Positions 41,818 to 50,406 of a DNA stretch of 64,000 bases are shown one piece after another (the stretch's first letter is position 1; each line of letters begins with the position of its first letter). The notes beneath the pieces were generated by a model. It saw only the letters and a program-made list of their open reading frames with translations, did no database searches and was not told the origin of the DNA. The position numbers were made by a program, and so were the translations under genes. Origin of the DNA: Ruminococcus gauvreauii (GTDB lineage: Bacteria; Bacillota; Clostridia; Lachnospirales; Lachnospiraceae). The stretch covers positions 1,054,001 through 1,118,000 of the forward strand of contig NZ_CP102290.1 in NCBI RefSeq assembly GCF_025151995.1, in the 5' to 3' direction.

Positions 41818-43083
41818 ATGATGTCCGATGTTATCTTTCATATTGACGTAAATTCCGCGTACTTAAGCTGGACTTCCGCGCACATGCTCGAAAGCGGAGA
41901 AACACTTGATCTGCGTGCCATCCCATCGATTATCGGAGGCGATGAAAAAAGCCGCCGCGGTATCGTACTGGCGAAATCGGTTCCGGCAAAAGCATTCGGC
42001 ATCGTGACCGGAGAACCGGTGGCTGCAGCGCTGAAAAAATGCCCGATGCTCACGATCGCTCCGCCAGACCACACGCTCTACGCTCAGTACAGCCGGCGTC
42101 TGATGGAACTTCTTCATACCTATACTTCCGACATTGAGAAACTGTCCGTAGATGAATGTTTCCTGTATTACACACCTGTCGCACACCGTTTCCCCTCGTG
42201 CATGGAAGCGGCACATACGATCAAAGACCGGATTCGCGAAGAACTCGGTTTTACCGTCAACATCGGTATCGCCCCCAACAAGCTGCTCGCAAAAATGGCG
42301 AGTGACTTCCAGAAACCCGACCGTGTCCACACTCTGTGGAAAGACGAAATCCCGCAGAAAATGTGGCCTCTCCCCGTCGGTGAACTGTATATGGTGGGGC
42401 ACGCAAGTGCCTCACGCCTGAACGGATTCGGAATCCACACGATCGGTGAGCTGGCAGCTGCCGATCCCGAATTCTTAACGACTCATTTCAAGAGTCACGG
42501 CAGACAGATGTGGGAGTTCGCAAACGGGATAGATAACCGTCTGGTCACTGCAAATCCGCATGAGGCCAAAGGTATCGGAAATTCTACGACACTGAAAAAA
42601 GACGCTGTCACAGCGGAGGAAGCCAAAAAGGTACTCCTCACACTTGCGATAAGCGTCTCGGGCAGATTGAGGGAAGCAGGTCAGCTTGCAGGGTCAATCT
42701 GTGTTGAACTTAAATACCACACCTTTGAAACAGTCTCACATCAGACGACTCTGCTGACACCGACGAGTACAACAGGAGTCCTTCACCAGTGTGCCTGCCA
42801 GCTGTTTGACGAGGTCTGGAACGGTGGTCCCATCCGCCTTCTCGGTATCCGCACCACAAAACTGGTTCCGGAGGATACCCCGACTCAGATGTCCATCTTC
42901 GATTTTCAGGTATCCCCGCAAAGTTCCGGGGAAATCCAGGCGCCGGCATCATCCGTGAACCCGGAAAAGCAGAAAAAACTGGATGCAGCTCTCGATCATA
43001 TCAGAAAGCGGTTCGGAGATAAGGCTGTAACCCGCGGAAGCCTTCTGATACCGCCCTCTGAAACGAACGAGGACGAATCATGA
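41818..43083 (+). CDS. dinB: DNA polymerase IV (Y-family)
   Basis: 421 residues from ATG 41818 (AGGAGG six bases upstream). Palm and fingers motifs: HIDVNSAYLSW, SVDECFLYYT (catalytic Asp-Glu) and NIGIAPNKLLAKMASDFQKP. A little-finger domain follows (TLKKDAVTAEEAKKV). The C-terminal PolC/clamp-binding type motif is not obvious, but TQMSIFDF fits a beta-clamp motif. Translesion synthesis past damaged bases. The stop overlaps eutQ tail to tail. Confidence 0.92.
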   Translation: MMSDVIFHIDVNSAYLSWTSAHMLESGETLDLRAIPSIIGGDEKSRRGIVLAKSVPAKAFGIVTGEPVAAALKKCPMLTIAPPDHTLYAQYSRRLMELLHTYTSDIEKLSVDECFLYYTPVAHRFPSCMEAAHTIKDRIREELGFTVNIGIAPNKLLAKMASDFQKPDRVHTLWKDEIPQKMWPLPVGELYMVGHASASRLNGFGIHTIGELAAADPEFLTTHFKSHGRQMWEFANGIDNRLVTANPHEAKGIGNSTTLKKDAVTAEEAKKVLLTLAISVSGRLREAGQLAGSICVELKYHTFETVSHQTTLLTPTSTTGVLHQCACQLFDEVWNGGPIRLLGIRTTKLVPEDTPTQMSIFDFQVSPQSSGEIQAPASSVNPEKQKKLDAALDHIRKRFGDKAVTRGSLLIPPSETNEDES

Positions 43084-43518
43084 CTGCGTCTGCCAGTCAG
43101 CCGGATACACAAAATATGCAAATCTCGCTGTCGACGGAGTCCGGAAATGTATCCGGCTCCCCTTCGGTATATAGAGGATGTCGCCTTTTTCCCCGCGGAG
43201 CACCTGTCCGCCGACTTCGATTTCCAAAACCCCGTCAATCACAAAATCGTATTCATCATAAGTCAGCGTCCATGCAAAATCGGTATGATCCAGCTCCATG
43301 ATTCCCGCCCCGATGCGGGGCGCTTCATGAAGAGATACAATATCCCTGACAGCCACGCCCTGCTGTTCAAACGGTTCACACTTCACCGTCTCCGTTTTCA
43401 CCATAAGTACTCCTTCCGGAGTCTTCTTTTTGACAAACCCGTCGTGACTGCCAGCGTCTGCCGACTCTGACAGAACCTTTTCTACAATCTCACGTATCAA
43501 ATGTTCACTGATATTCAT
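43078..43518 (-). CDS. eutQ: Ethanolamine utilisation protein EutQ
   Basis: 146 residues. The first ~18 residues (MNISEHLIREIVEKVLSE) form an amphipathic helix like microcompartment targeting peptides, then a cupin domain (GIMELDHTDFAWTLTYDEYD, IEVGGQVLRGEKGDILYIPKG). EutQ is an acetate-kinase-like or accessory cupin of eut operons (role known from Salmonella work, not shown here). Last gene of the operon. Confidence 0.9.
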   Translation of the reverse strand: MNISEHLIREIVEKVLSESADAGSHDGFVKKKTPEGVLMVKTETVKCEPFEQQGVAVRDIVSLHEAPRIGAGIMELDHTDFAWTLTYDEYDFVIDGVLEIEVGGQVLRGEKGDILYIPKGSRIHFRTPSTARFAYFVYPADWQTQS

Positions 43519-43527
43519 ACAATCCTC

Positions 43528-44757
43528 CTATGCTGTCTCTTTCACACTGTTCTGTACTTTGGCGAGAAGTTTCGGCGCCAGAATGTTGGCAAGTACCAGT
43601 GCCGTGATACCGGCTGCCAGTTTACCGATAACGACCGGGAAGATCATATCTGAGTTGACCCCCGCAGTAAACCCGAGATGATCACCGAAAACAAAGGCTG
43701 CCCCCACGGCAAACGCGACATTCAGAAGTTTACCCTTTGGATTCATCTCACCCATAATATTAAACATTGCGATATTATTCGCAAGCGTAGCCACCAGGCC
43801 CGCGGACCCGGTTTCATCCATGCCAAGTGCGCCGCCGATCTTATTCAGTGCTCTGCCAAATGTCTTCGTGATCCACTTCACCATAGGGAAGGCGCCGATC
43901 AGCACGATCGCAATCTGTCCGCAGACAAGCAGACCGGACTCCAGAGGAACAACACCGTCCGCATCAGGAATCACCATGATATCAAACAGCGGCAGATGAA
44001 TGCCTGTCTGGTATTCGAACACTGCGATCGCCGTAAAAATTGTGATGATCACTGTCACAGCAGTGCCGAATTTATTAAATCCTGCGATCATTTTCCCCGG
44101 AGCAAACCACAGTCCGATCACGATCAGACCGGCAATGATGATCACCGGTATCAGGTTCACCAGAATTGTCAGCAAATTAATCTTGTACGGCGTCAGATTC
44201 ATCAGAAGGCCGCCTACGATACATCCGATGGGCACTGTGATAAGTCCCGCCAGAACGCCAGCCCCAAGATAAGGCCTGTCCTTTTTGGAAATGATCGACA
44301 GCGCAACCGGTATCGTAAAAACGATCGTCGGTCCCATCATGGTTCCCAGGATCAGCCCTGCAAAATTTCCGATCGCGTCATTGCCCGCCAGCTGCATGGC
44401 AAGCGGGTATCCACCCATATCGCATGCCAGAAGTGTCGTTGCAAACATAGATGCATCCGCACCCACCAGCTGATAAAGCGGTACGATAATCGGTTTCAGC
44501 AGAATTGCAAGAACCGGTGCCGCCGCCACAACGCCGGCCATTGCGATCGCAAGGGGGCCCATCGCCATAAATCCCTCATCAAACTGTTCTCCGTATCCGT
44601 GTTTATTGCCGCGGATTTTGTCTACCGCCCCCACAATCATAAAGATCATCATGATAAATATGATGACGGAGTTTATGGATAAGTGAGTTACCCATTCTCT
44701 TATGCTGTCCGTAAATACGTTGAAATCTGTAATATGGTTCACTAGTTCCTGAAACAT
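43528..44757 (-). CDS. eutH: Ethanolamine permease
   Basis: 409 residues with about eleven membrane segments. Conserved EutH blocks DKIRGNKHGYGEQFDEGFMAMG, LLACDMGGYPLAMQLAG and FGDHLGFTAGVNSDMI are present. Imports ethanolamine, important at low concentration or low pH. Start overlaps the eutN stop by 16 bases. Confidence 0.94.
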   Translation of the reverse strand: MFQELVNHITDFNVFTDSIREWVTHLSINSVIIFIMMIFMIVGAVDKIRGNKHGYGEQFDEGFMAMGPLAIAMAGVVAAAPVLAILLKPIIVPLYQLVGADASMFATTLLACDMGGYPLAMQLAGNDAIGNFAGLILGTMMGPTIVFTIPVALSIISKKDRPYLGAGVLAGLITVPIGCIVGGLLMNLTPYKINLLTILVNLIPVIIIAGLIVIGLWFAPGKMIAGFNKFGTAVTVIITIFTAIAVFEYQTGIHLPLFDIMVIPDADGVVPLESGLLVCGQIAIVLIGAFPMVKWITKTFGRALNKIGGALGMDETGSAGLVATLANNIAMFNIMGEMNPKGKLLNVAFAVGAAFVFGDHLGFTAGVNSDMIFPVVIGKLAAGITALVLANILAPKLLAKVQNSVKETA

Positions 44758-45041
44758 CCTTTTCCCTCCGTCTCATCAATTTCCTGTCCGTCAACAATAC
44801 CGACGACCGCGGCGTCCACAGGTGCATCCGATTCCCTCGCCATACTGCGCGCTGAACTGCCGCTTACGAATATCACCGTTTCTCCCATCCCGGCGCCAAT
44901 CGTATCGATTACCACGACCGGTGTTTCCTTTAAGGACTGATCTGTCATATCAATTGGCCTCACAAGGAGAAGTTTGTATCCAAGAAGCCGTTCTTCTTTT
45001 CTGGTCGCCCATACATTTCCAATTACAATTCCTGTCTTCAG
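44742..45041 (-). CDS. eutN: Microcompartment vertex shell protein (EutN/CcmL family), CTG start
   Basis: 99 residues if translation begins at CTG 45041. The family fold starts with KTGIVIGNVWATRKEERLLG, so the later GTG (MRPIDM) would cut away the first two strands. No ATG, GTG or TTG lies in a suitable place: the frame upstream is CTG AAG, and the CTG overlaps the previous stop as CTGA, with GGTGAG six bases upstream. Other blocks: VVVIDTIGAGMGETVIFVSG and AAVVGIVDGQEI. Pentamers close the corners of the shell. Confidence 0.85.
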   Translation of the reverse strand: MKTGIVIGNVWATRKEERLLGYKLLLVRPIDMTDQSLKETPVVVIDTIGAGMGETVIFVSGSSARSMARESDAPVDAAVVGIVDGQEIDETEGKGCFRN

Positions 45042-45295
45042 AACATCTCACCCGGCCTTCCTTTTTGTTTTTCAGGCCAGATCAGCGCGACATGTCTCTC
45101 GCGTGCACAGTCTTTTGCGAGCTCCGATACGAGTGCCTTTTCACACAGCTCGATCTCTGTGATGCCGCTTCTGTAAGCCTCCATCACATCATGCTCCGTG
45201 AGCAGCCTTTTTTTCTGTTTCCATTTCTTTTCTATTTGAAGCCGTTCTATAACTCTTCTTACGACCTCATCAATCAGTGCGTCGTAATCCATCAC
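45038..45295 (-). CDS. Small microcompartment-associated protein, unknown
   Basis: 85 residues. N-terminal helix MMDYDALIDEVVRRVIERLQ looks like a microcompartment targeting peptide as in EutC and EutQ. The rest (LLTEHDVMEAYRSGITEIEL, VSELAKDCARERHVALIWP) resembles the TE-x-V ... P/LAxxxAxExxV segment at the N-terminus of EutT and related proteins, without an enzyme domain. It may be a cargo adaptor or a degenerate relative. Stop overlaps eutN. Confidence 0.6.
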   Translation of the reverse strand: MMDYDALIDEVVRRVIERLQIEKKWKQKKRLLTEHDVMEAYRSGITEIELCEKALVSELAKDCARERHVALIWPEKQKGRPGEMF

Positions 45296-45304
45296 ATCGT
45301 CTCC

Positions 45305-46126
45305 TTACAGCCTGCAGTTCATGGCGATTCCCGCCGGGGTCACCAAAAACGGATGTTTTGGCTTTACAGTTAAAATTCCGGTTTCTCTTTCTATCACATG
45401 TTCAATACCGGTCAGGCAGCAGGTCCCGCCGCACAGATAGACAGCATCCGGATGGTACATGCCCGCGCCCCGCCTGATAATAACTCCCATTTTTTCCAGT
45501 ACCGGATGCACCACCGACAGCACCTCCTCATGATTGCGGTCGTCCTGTTTAAAACGTTCCGCTTCATCAAAAGTCATATGGTAATGGCCCGCGAGCACCA
45601 GCGACACATGTGTCCCGCCAGTCGGTTCATCGTGGACGTGAATAACTTTTCCGTCTCTGAATACGGCTATTCCCGTTGTTCCGCCGCCAATGTCTGCCAC
45701 TGCTCCGTCTCTGATTCCATATACCGCGTTTGCCGCGGTCGGTTCATCCAGCACATCCGTCACCTCAAACCCGGCACCCTCCGCAACATACTGATGGGTC
45801 TTGATACTGCTTTCCGTATCCGCAGGCATTGCAATGGCACAATTTTGCAGCGTATGAGAAATCCTGGTCTCAAGTTTTTCCTTCAGTTCCCTGACAATCT
45901 GCAGTGCCTTTGTGTAATCAACAACTACCCCGTCCCGCAGTACCTGTGCCGCCTGCTTTTCGCATGCGACCGGATTGTTCTGATCGTCCAGTACCACCAG
46001 TACAATATACGCCGTCCCGAGATCAACACCCACTTTAAGCCTGTCGTTTTGGGGGATTCCGGTCTCGCGCTCCGATCTTTCCACCTTCTCCAGATACGTA
46101 TCAATGCGTTCCAGATCAGGATTCAT
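45305..46126 (-). CDS. eutJ: EutJ, Hsp70/actin-like chaperone of the eut operon
   Basis: 273 residues with an actin-fold ATPase: VGVDLGTAYIVLVVLDD (phosphate 1), DEPTAANAVYGIRDGAVADIGGGTTGIAV (segments DEPTAANAVYGI and ADIGGGTTGIAV) and VYLCGGTCCLTGIE. No substrate-binding domain of DnaK. Proposed to assist folding or assembly of the microcompartment enzymes. Overlaps pduL by 11 bases. Confidence 0.92.
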   Translation of the reverse strand: MNPDLERIDTYLEKVERSERETGIPQNDRLKVGVDLGTAYIVLVVLDDQNNPVACEKQAAQVLRDGVVVDYTKALQIVRELKEKLETRISHTLQNCAIAMPADTESSIKTHQYVAEGAGFEVTDVLDEPTAANAVYGIRDGAVADIGGGTTGIAVFRDGKVIHVHDEPTGGTHVSLVLAGHYHMTFDEAERFKQDDRNHEEVLSVVHPVLEKMGVIIRRGAGMYHPDAVYLCGGTCCLTGIEHVIERETGILTVKPKHPFLVTPAGIAMNCRL

Positions 46127-46736
46127 CGGCTATGATCCTCCCAAGCGTAAATCCGCTGATCAGTGCGGCATTTGCCTCATCAAAGTCAATGTGCATCCTG
46201 GTCCTGAACTTTTCACTGATACGGATCACCACATCCCCATAGATAATTGGGCGTTCGGAAAATACGGCGACTTTGACGTGCTGATTATCCTTAAGGCCCA
46301 GGCGCCCGGCGGATTCCGGCGTCATGTGTACATGGTTCTGAGCTATGATAACTCCTTCTTTGATCTCAAGCGTACCGCGGGGTCCTTCGATCGTAATCGC
46401 TCCGGAATCTTTCGTATCTCCCGACTGTCGGACCGGAGCGCTGACGCCCAGTGAGATACAGTCACTTTTTGAAAGCTCCACCTGGGTCTCCTTCCGCAGC
46501 GGTCCGAGAACTGCTATCTTGTCTTTTCTTCCTTTCGGTCCGATCAGATTGACTCTCTCCTCTGAAAGATACTGTCCAATCTGTGAGAGATCGCGCTTCG
46601 GCGTCAGCTTGGCGTCCGGCCCGAACAATACCTTTATTGACCGTTCACACAGGTGCACATGTCTTGCAGAAACTTCAACCTGTATCAATCCCTCATTCTG
46701 CATGACTTCCAGCACCGTCTGTACTGTCTGCTCCAT
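46116..46736 (-). CDS. pduL: Phosphotransacylase, PduL type (EutD role)
   Basis: 206 residues from MEQTVQTVLEVMQNEG; AAGGAGG precedes it. A short amphipathic N-terminal helix may target it to the shell. Zinc-binding motifs VSARHVHLCE and IAQNHVHMTPE are intact. Converts acetyl-CoA and phosphate to acetyl-phosphate, recycling CoA inside the compartment. It replaces the Pta-type EutD of enterics. Confidence 0.93.
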   Translation of the reverse strand: MEQTVQTVLEVMQNEGLIQVEVSARHVHLCERSIKVLFGPDAKLTPKRDLSQIGQYLSEERVNLIGPKGRKDKIAVLGPLRKETQVELSKSDCISLGVSAPVRQSGDTKDSGAITIEGPRGTLEIKEGVIIAQNHVHMTPESAGRLGLKDNQHVKVAVFSERPIIYGDVVIRISEKFRTRMHIDFDEANAALISGFTLGRIIADES

Positions 46737-46737
46737 C

Positions 46738-47493
46738 TCATTCCTCCTTGTCCACTCCATAACCGCCGCCCAAATACCTGCACATCATAATGTGCACGGC
46801 GCTTGACAGGCGGTTCAGCTCTTCCAGAATATCTTTTCGCATGACATGGGCGTCCTGCAGAAATGCGCCCACTGCCGCGGTCTCCGTCTCTCTGACCGCC
46901 GTCCGCAGACGGTTCAGCAGTGCATGGACTGCTCCGAGACTGTAGTCCGGCGGAATCATCTGCTTTACCCCGTAAAATTTCAGCGGATCATGTGAACGTT
47001 CTCTTAACTGTGCATGGGTCAGCCCGATGATCCTGTCATTCTTAAACGGCTCATCCAGCACATCACATTTCATCATCTCTCTCAGCACCCTCATGAAATC
47101 CGAGAGATCTGCGATCAGTTCCTTCGGTCCCTGCACCGCTTCCAGCTGGATCTGGGTAAGCACTACGGTTGCTTCCAGTGTGTCAAGTTTTCCCCGGAAT
47201 ATAATGCGGGGATGGTTTTTTGGCACCAGCAGATTCCCTGTAAGCTGTGTCATATGTTCCGGCTTCGTGCCATAACTCATACCCGTCTCATAGTCCGTAT
47301 ACCCGGTCGGTACGGCTTTCCGTTCGGCCGACGTATCATCTTTCTGATAACTGATCTCTACTTTCTGCTGCTGCAGGTATTCTTTTGCTGCCGGAGAGAG
47401 AATTTTCCCCTCCGGCACCTGAAATACCGGGACACGGGATGATTTTATCATATCCCGGACCATTGTCTCTGTGAATACTTTCACGTTTAACAC
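46738..47493 (-). CDS. eutT: Cobalamin adenosyltransferase EutT
   Basis: 251 residues. N-terminal helix and VPEGKILSPAAKEYLQQQ segment, then the EutT core: KPEHMTQLTGNLLVPKNHPRI (in pieces KPEHMTQL, LLVPKNHPRI), FRGKLDTLEATVV and RLSSAVHIMMCRYL. Makes adenosylcobalamin, the cofactor of EutBC. The Cys pair of Salmonella EutT (HxxxCCxxC) is not seen, so the metal site may differ. Confidence 0.88.
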   Translation of the reverse strand: MLNVKVFTETMVRDMIKSSRVPVFQVPEGKILSPAAKEYLQQQKVEISYQKDDTSAERKAVPTGYTDYETGMSYGTKPEHMTQLTGNLLVPKNHPRIIFRGKLDTLEATVVLTQIQLEAVQGPKELIADLSDFMRVLREMMKCDVLDEPFKNDRIIGLTHAQLRERSHDPLKFYGVKQMIPPDYSLGAVHALLNRLRTAVRETETAAVGAFLQDAHVMRKDILEELNRLSSAVHIMMCRYLGGGYGVDKEE

Positions 47494-47502
47494 CCCCCTT
47501 AA

Positions 47503-47778
47503 TTATTTGGGAAGGATACTCTCCACTTCCTCATGTGGTCTTGGGATCACATGCAGGGAAATCAGTTCTCCCACACGCTCCGCTGCCGCCGCGCCAGCAT
47601 CAGTAGCCGCTTTGACCGCCCCTACATCTCCGCGCACCATAACAGTCACCAGCCCGCCTCCGACGTGCTCTTTGCCGATCAGCATAACGTTTGCCGCCTT
47701 CACCATCGCATCTGCCGCCTCAATCGCTGCGACAAGTCCTTTTGTCTCAATCATTCCCAAAGCCTGCATTGCTGCCAT
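47503..47778 (-). CDS. eutM: Hexameric microcompartment shell protein EutM
   Basis: 91 residues, single BMC domain: QALGMIETKGLVAAIEAADAM, GGGLVTVMVRGDVGAVKAAT and LHVIPRPHEEVESILPK. Standard facet protein of the shell with a small central pore. Confidence 0.95.
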   Translation of the reverse strand: MAAMQALGMIETKGLVAAIEAADAMVKAANVMLIGKEHVGGGLVTVMVRGDVGAVKAATDAGAAAAERVGELISLHVIPRPHEEVESILPK

Positions 47779-47793
47779 AATAATTCCTCCTTA

Positions 47794-49269
47794 TCAAACC
47801 GCCTGAAGTTTTTCTATAATTTTTTTTACAATTGCATCCACTGATTCCCGTGAAACCTCAGTGTCACTGCAGATTCCTTCCGGACACTTCGGTGCCTCCG
47901 CCCTGATCTCATCAATCTCTTTTGTTCCATACGCAACATAGCGCAGATTGTAAAGATGCATGGGGCCTACATTTTCTGAAGTGGCGCTTCCGCCGATCGC
48001 TCCGCATCCAAGCGTGAGAGCAGGTGCCAGATTTGTGGAACCTCCGATTCCGCCGATCGCACTCGAGGTGTTGACCAGAAGCCGCGAAACCGGAATACGC
48101 CGTGAAAAATAATCCACAATCTTTTCATCCTGCGTGTGGATGGAAAATGTGTGTCCCGCCCCTTCATAGTACAGAATCTCCCGGCAGAGGTCACATACTT
48201 CCACGTAATCACTCGCCGTGTAAAATCCAAGAATCGGGGCCAGTTTCTCATTTGAGTAAGGATGGCCGCGTCCGACACCATCTTCTTTCGCGACGATCAC
48301 ACGGGTATTCTCCGGAATCGTCAGTCCCGCCAATTTGGCAATATGCTGCACATCCCGTCCAACGATCATCGGATTCATCGTGCCGTTCGCACGCAGGATG
48401 AATTCTCCGAGTTTTTTCCGTTCCTGTTCATTCAGAAAATATGCGCCCTGGCGCTGCATCTCTTCTTTTACTGCCGCTTCCATCTCAAACGTGCATACCA
48501 CAGACTGCTCCGATGCGCAGATGGTTCCATTGTCAAATGTCTTGGAATCCAGGATACGGCGCACCGCCGCTTTCAAATCTGCCGTCTTCTCAATGAATGC
48601 CGGACCATTACCGGGGCCAACGCCGATCGCCGGTGTCCCGGAAGAATAGGCCGCCCTCACCATTGCCGAGCCTCCTGTTGCCAGGATCATTGATACATCC
48701 GGATGCTTCATCAGATTATCCGTCGCCTGCATCGTAGGTATGGTGATACAGGATACCAGATCTTCATTGCCTCCCGCTTCGGCAAGCGCCTGCCGAATGA
48801 CTTTCACCGTCTCCAGAATACATTCCAGGGCATTCGGATGCGGGGAAAACACTATGGCATTTCCTGCTTTCACCGATATCAGCGCCTTGTAAAGGGCTGT
48901 AGAGGTGGGATTGGTAGAGGGTATCAATCCGGCGATCACGCCTACCGGAACTGCCAGTGTCCTAAGTTTCTTCTCGTTATCCCTGGACAGTTCTCCGATT
49001 GTTTTCATGTCCTTAATATAATCATAGACACCCTTGCTCGCAAATACGTTTTTAATCACCTTATCTGCCGTCACGCCGAAGCCGGTCTCGTTATGAGCCA
49101 TCTCCGCCAGCCTTTGTGCATTTCGCACACCTGCATGAGCGATGGATCTGACCAGGCGGTCCACATCCTGCTGATCCTTTTTACTCAGCTCTTCCTGTGC
49201 AGCTCTGGCCTTTTCCACCAGCTCCCGGACTTCCTGTACCGACAAAAGGTCTTTGTCATACAACTGCAT
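47794..49269 (-). CDS. eutE: CoA-acylating acetaldehyde dehydrogenase EutE
   Basis: 491 residues. N-terminal helix (LSVQEVRELVEKARAAQEEL) is probably the encapsulation signal, then the aldehyde dehydrogenase fold with IPSTNPTSTA, GPGNGPAFIEKTA and the catalytic Cys in NGTICASEQ. Oxidises acetaldehyde with NAD and CoA to acetyl-CoA inside the compartment. Close to eutM (15 bases). Confidence 0.95.
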   Translation of the reverse strand: MQLYDKDLLSVQEVRELVEKARAAQEELSKKDQQDVDRLVRSIAHAGVRNAQRLAEMAHNETGFGVTADKVIKNVFASKGVYDYIKDMKTIGELSRDNEKKLRTLAVPVGVIAGLIPSTNPTSTALYKALISVKAGNAIVFSPHPNALECILETVKVIRQALAEAGGNEDLVSCITIPTMQATDNLMKHPDVSMILATGGSAMVRAAYSSGTPAIGVGPGNGPAFIEKTADLKAAVRRILDSKTFDNGTICASEQSVVCTFEMEAAVKEEMQRQGAYFLNEQERKKLGEFILRANGTMNPMIVGRDVQHIAKLAGLTIPENTRVIVAKEDGVGRGHPYSNEKLAPILGFYTASDYVEVCDLCREILYYEGAGHTFSIHTQDEKIVDYFSRRIPVSRLLVNTSSAIGGIGGSTNLAPALTLGCGAIGGSATSENVGPMHLYNLRYVAYGTKEIDEIRAEAPKCPEGICSDTEVSRESVDAIVKKIIEKLQAV

Positions 49270-49275
49270 ACGTTA

Positions 49276-49722
49276 TCACTCCTGTTCTTTTGCCTGTGCC
49301 GGCTTAGTTCTGACTGTTTTATTTTTAACAGGCTTATCTTCCGGGGGCACCTGTCCCTCTGTCGCCTGCAGTGCATCTGCCGGCTGTGCTTTTCCCGGCT
49401 GCTGTATATCTCCGGCCGGCGGATTTTGCTGTACCTGTTCCTGCACAGATGTTGTTTTTGCTCCCAGAATCTTCTCAAGACCTCCCGCGGGTCTTGCAAT
49501 CACATGCACTGCATTCACTGTCCCTGTGCTCGCTGCGGCTGCCTGTGCGGCATCAACTGCCGCTTTGACGGCTCCCACATCACCGTTTATCATAACTGTC
49601 ACCAGACCTCCCTTGACAGGCTTCACTTCTGTCACATGCACATCAGCGGCTTTCAGTGCTGCGTCGAGCGCTTCCACAGCCGGAACCATTCCATAAACTT
49701 CGATCATGCCTAATGCTTTCAT
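49276..49722 (-). CDS. BMC shell protein with long disordered C-terminal tail
   Basis: 148 residues. Residues 1-88 are a normal BMC domain (KALGMIEVYGMVPAVEALDAA, GGLVTVMINGDVGAVKAAV, VIARPAGGLEKIL). Residues ~90-148 are Gln/Pro/Ala rich then basic (KPVKNKTVRTKPAQAKEQE) without predicted structure. EutK of enterics also extends a BMC domain but with a helix-turn-helix; none is seen here. The tail may bind cargo or DNA/RNA. Lies between eutL and eutE. Confidence 0.85.
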   Translation of the reverse strand: MKALGMIEVYGMVPAVEALDAALKAADVHVTEVKPVKGGLVTVMINGDVGAVKAAVDAAQAAAASTGTVNAVHVIARPAGGLEKILGAKTTSVQEQVQQNPPAGDIQQPGKAQPADALQATEGQVPPEDKPVKNKTVRTKPAQAKEQE

Positions 49723-49738
49723 TTTCTACCTCCGCAGG

Positions 49739-50389
49739 TTATCGGACTGGATTATCGGCTATTGATTCTACCGCCTGTGCAAATGCCTCACACGCGGATT
49801 TGCAGGCAGACTGCGTTCCTGTCAGGAGTCCGCCTCCGAAATTTGTCTCCGATGGAGGAGCGTACATCACACAGAGGCGTACATCTGCCGCCTTCAGAGC
49901 TGCATCCAATCCATACATGGATTCCAGCGGCGGCGCTATCAGATATGCAAGCGCTTCCCCTTTTCGGATTCCTGCTCCCTCTGACAGATAGGAGCCTGTG
50001 CTTGAGACACAGTGGGCGTAATATGCAATGCTGTCATCCTCATTTGCCGACACAAACGCCGCTTCATGTTCGATTGTGTACATCGCCTGCTCCAGACCGC
50101 TTTTCACCTCGTCCGGTGTAGGACCGGCGAGGATGCCTATGACTTCCCCCGCCAGTTTCGTGTTCGCGTTCGCCGCCCCCGCATAAAAACTCTTGGCATA
50201 GACAACGGAGACATCCGCTTTTTTGGTCGCCTCATCAAGTGCTGTATATGTTACATCATCACAGTCGCTTGTCAGCAGCGCCACAGACTTCTGTTCCTCC
50301 GTAAGAGACAGCTGTTTTGCAAGTTCCGGACTCACATTGGGGATCACCCTCGCCGCGAGTACCTTTGCTTTTAAAGAATCGCCTTTCAT
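49739..50389 (-). CDS. eutL: Trimeric shell protein EutL
   Basis: 216 residues with two BMC-type halves (circularly permuted, as in EutL): AKVLAARVIPNVSPELAKQL, VALLTSDCDDVTYTALDEATKKA and VGILAGPTPDEVKSG-like EVIGILAGPTPDEV, GALAYLIAPP-like GEALAYLIAPP. Forms trimers with a gated large pore. Confidence 0.94.
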   Translation of the reverse strand: MKGDSLKAKVLAARVIPNVSPELAKQLSLTEEQKSVALLTSDCDDVTYTALDEATKKADVSVVYAKSFYAGAANANTKLAGEVIGILAGPTPDEVKSGLEQAMYTIEHEAAFVSANEDDSIAYYAHCVSSTGSYLSEGAGIRKGEALAYLIAPPLESMYGLDAALKAADVRLCVMYAPPSETNFGGGLLTGTQSACKSACEAFAQAVESIADNPVR

Positions 50390-50406
50390 TCGGCATTCCT
50401 CCTTTC

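Noticed and set aside
41770..41820. LexA operator for dinB
   Set aside because: No CGAAC-N4-GTTCG type dyad in the promoter region.
43678..44682. 334-codon + frame opposite eutH
   Set aside because: His/Cys/Arg-rich composition typical of the complement of a membrane protein gene.
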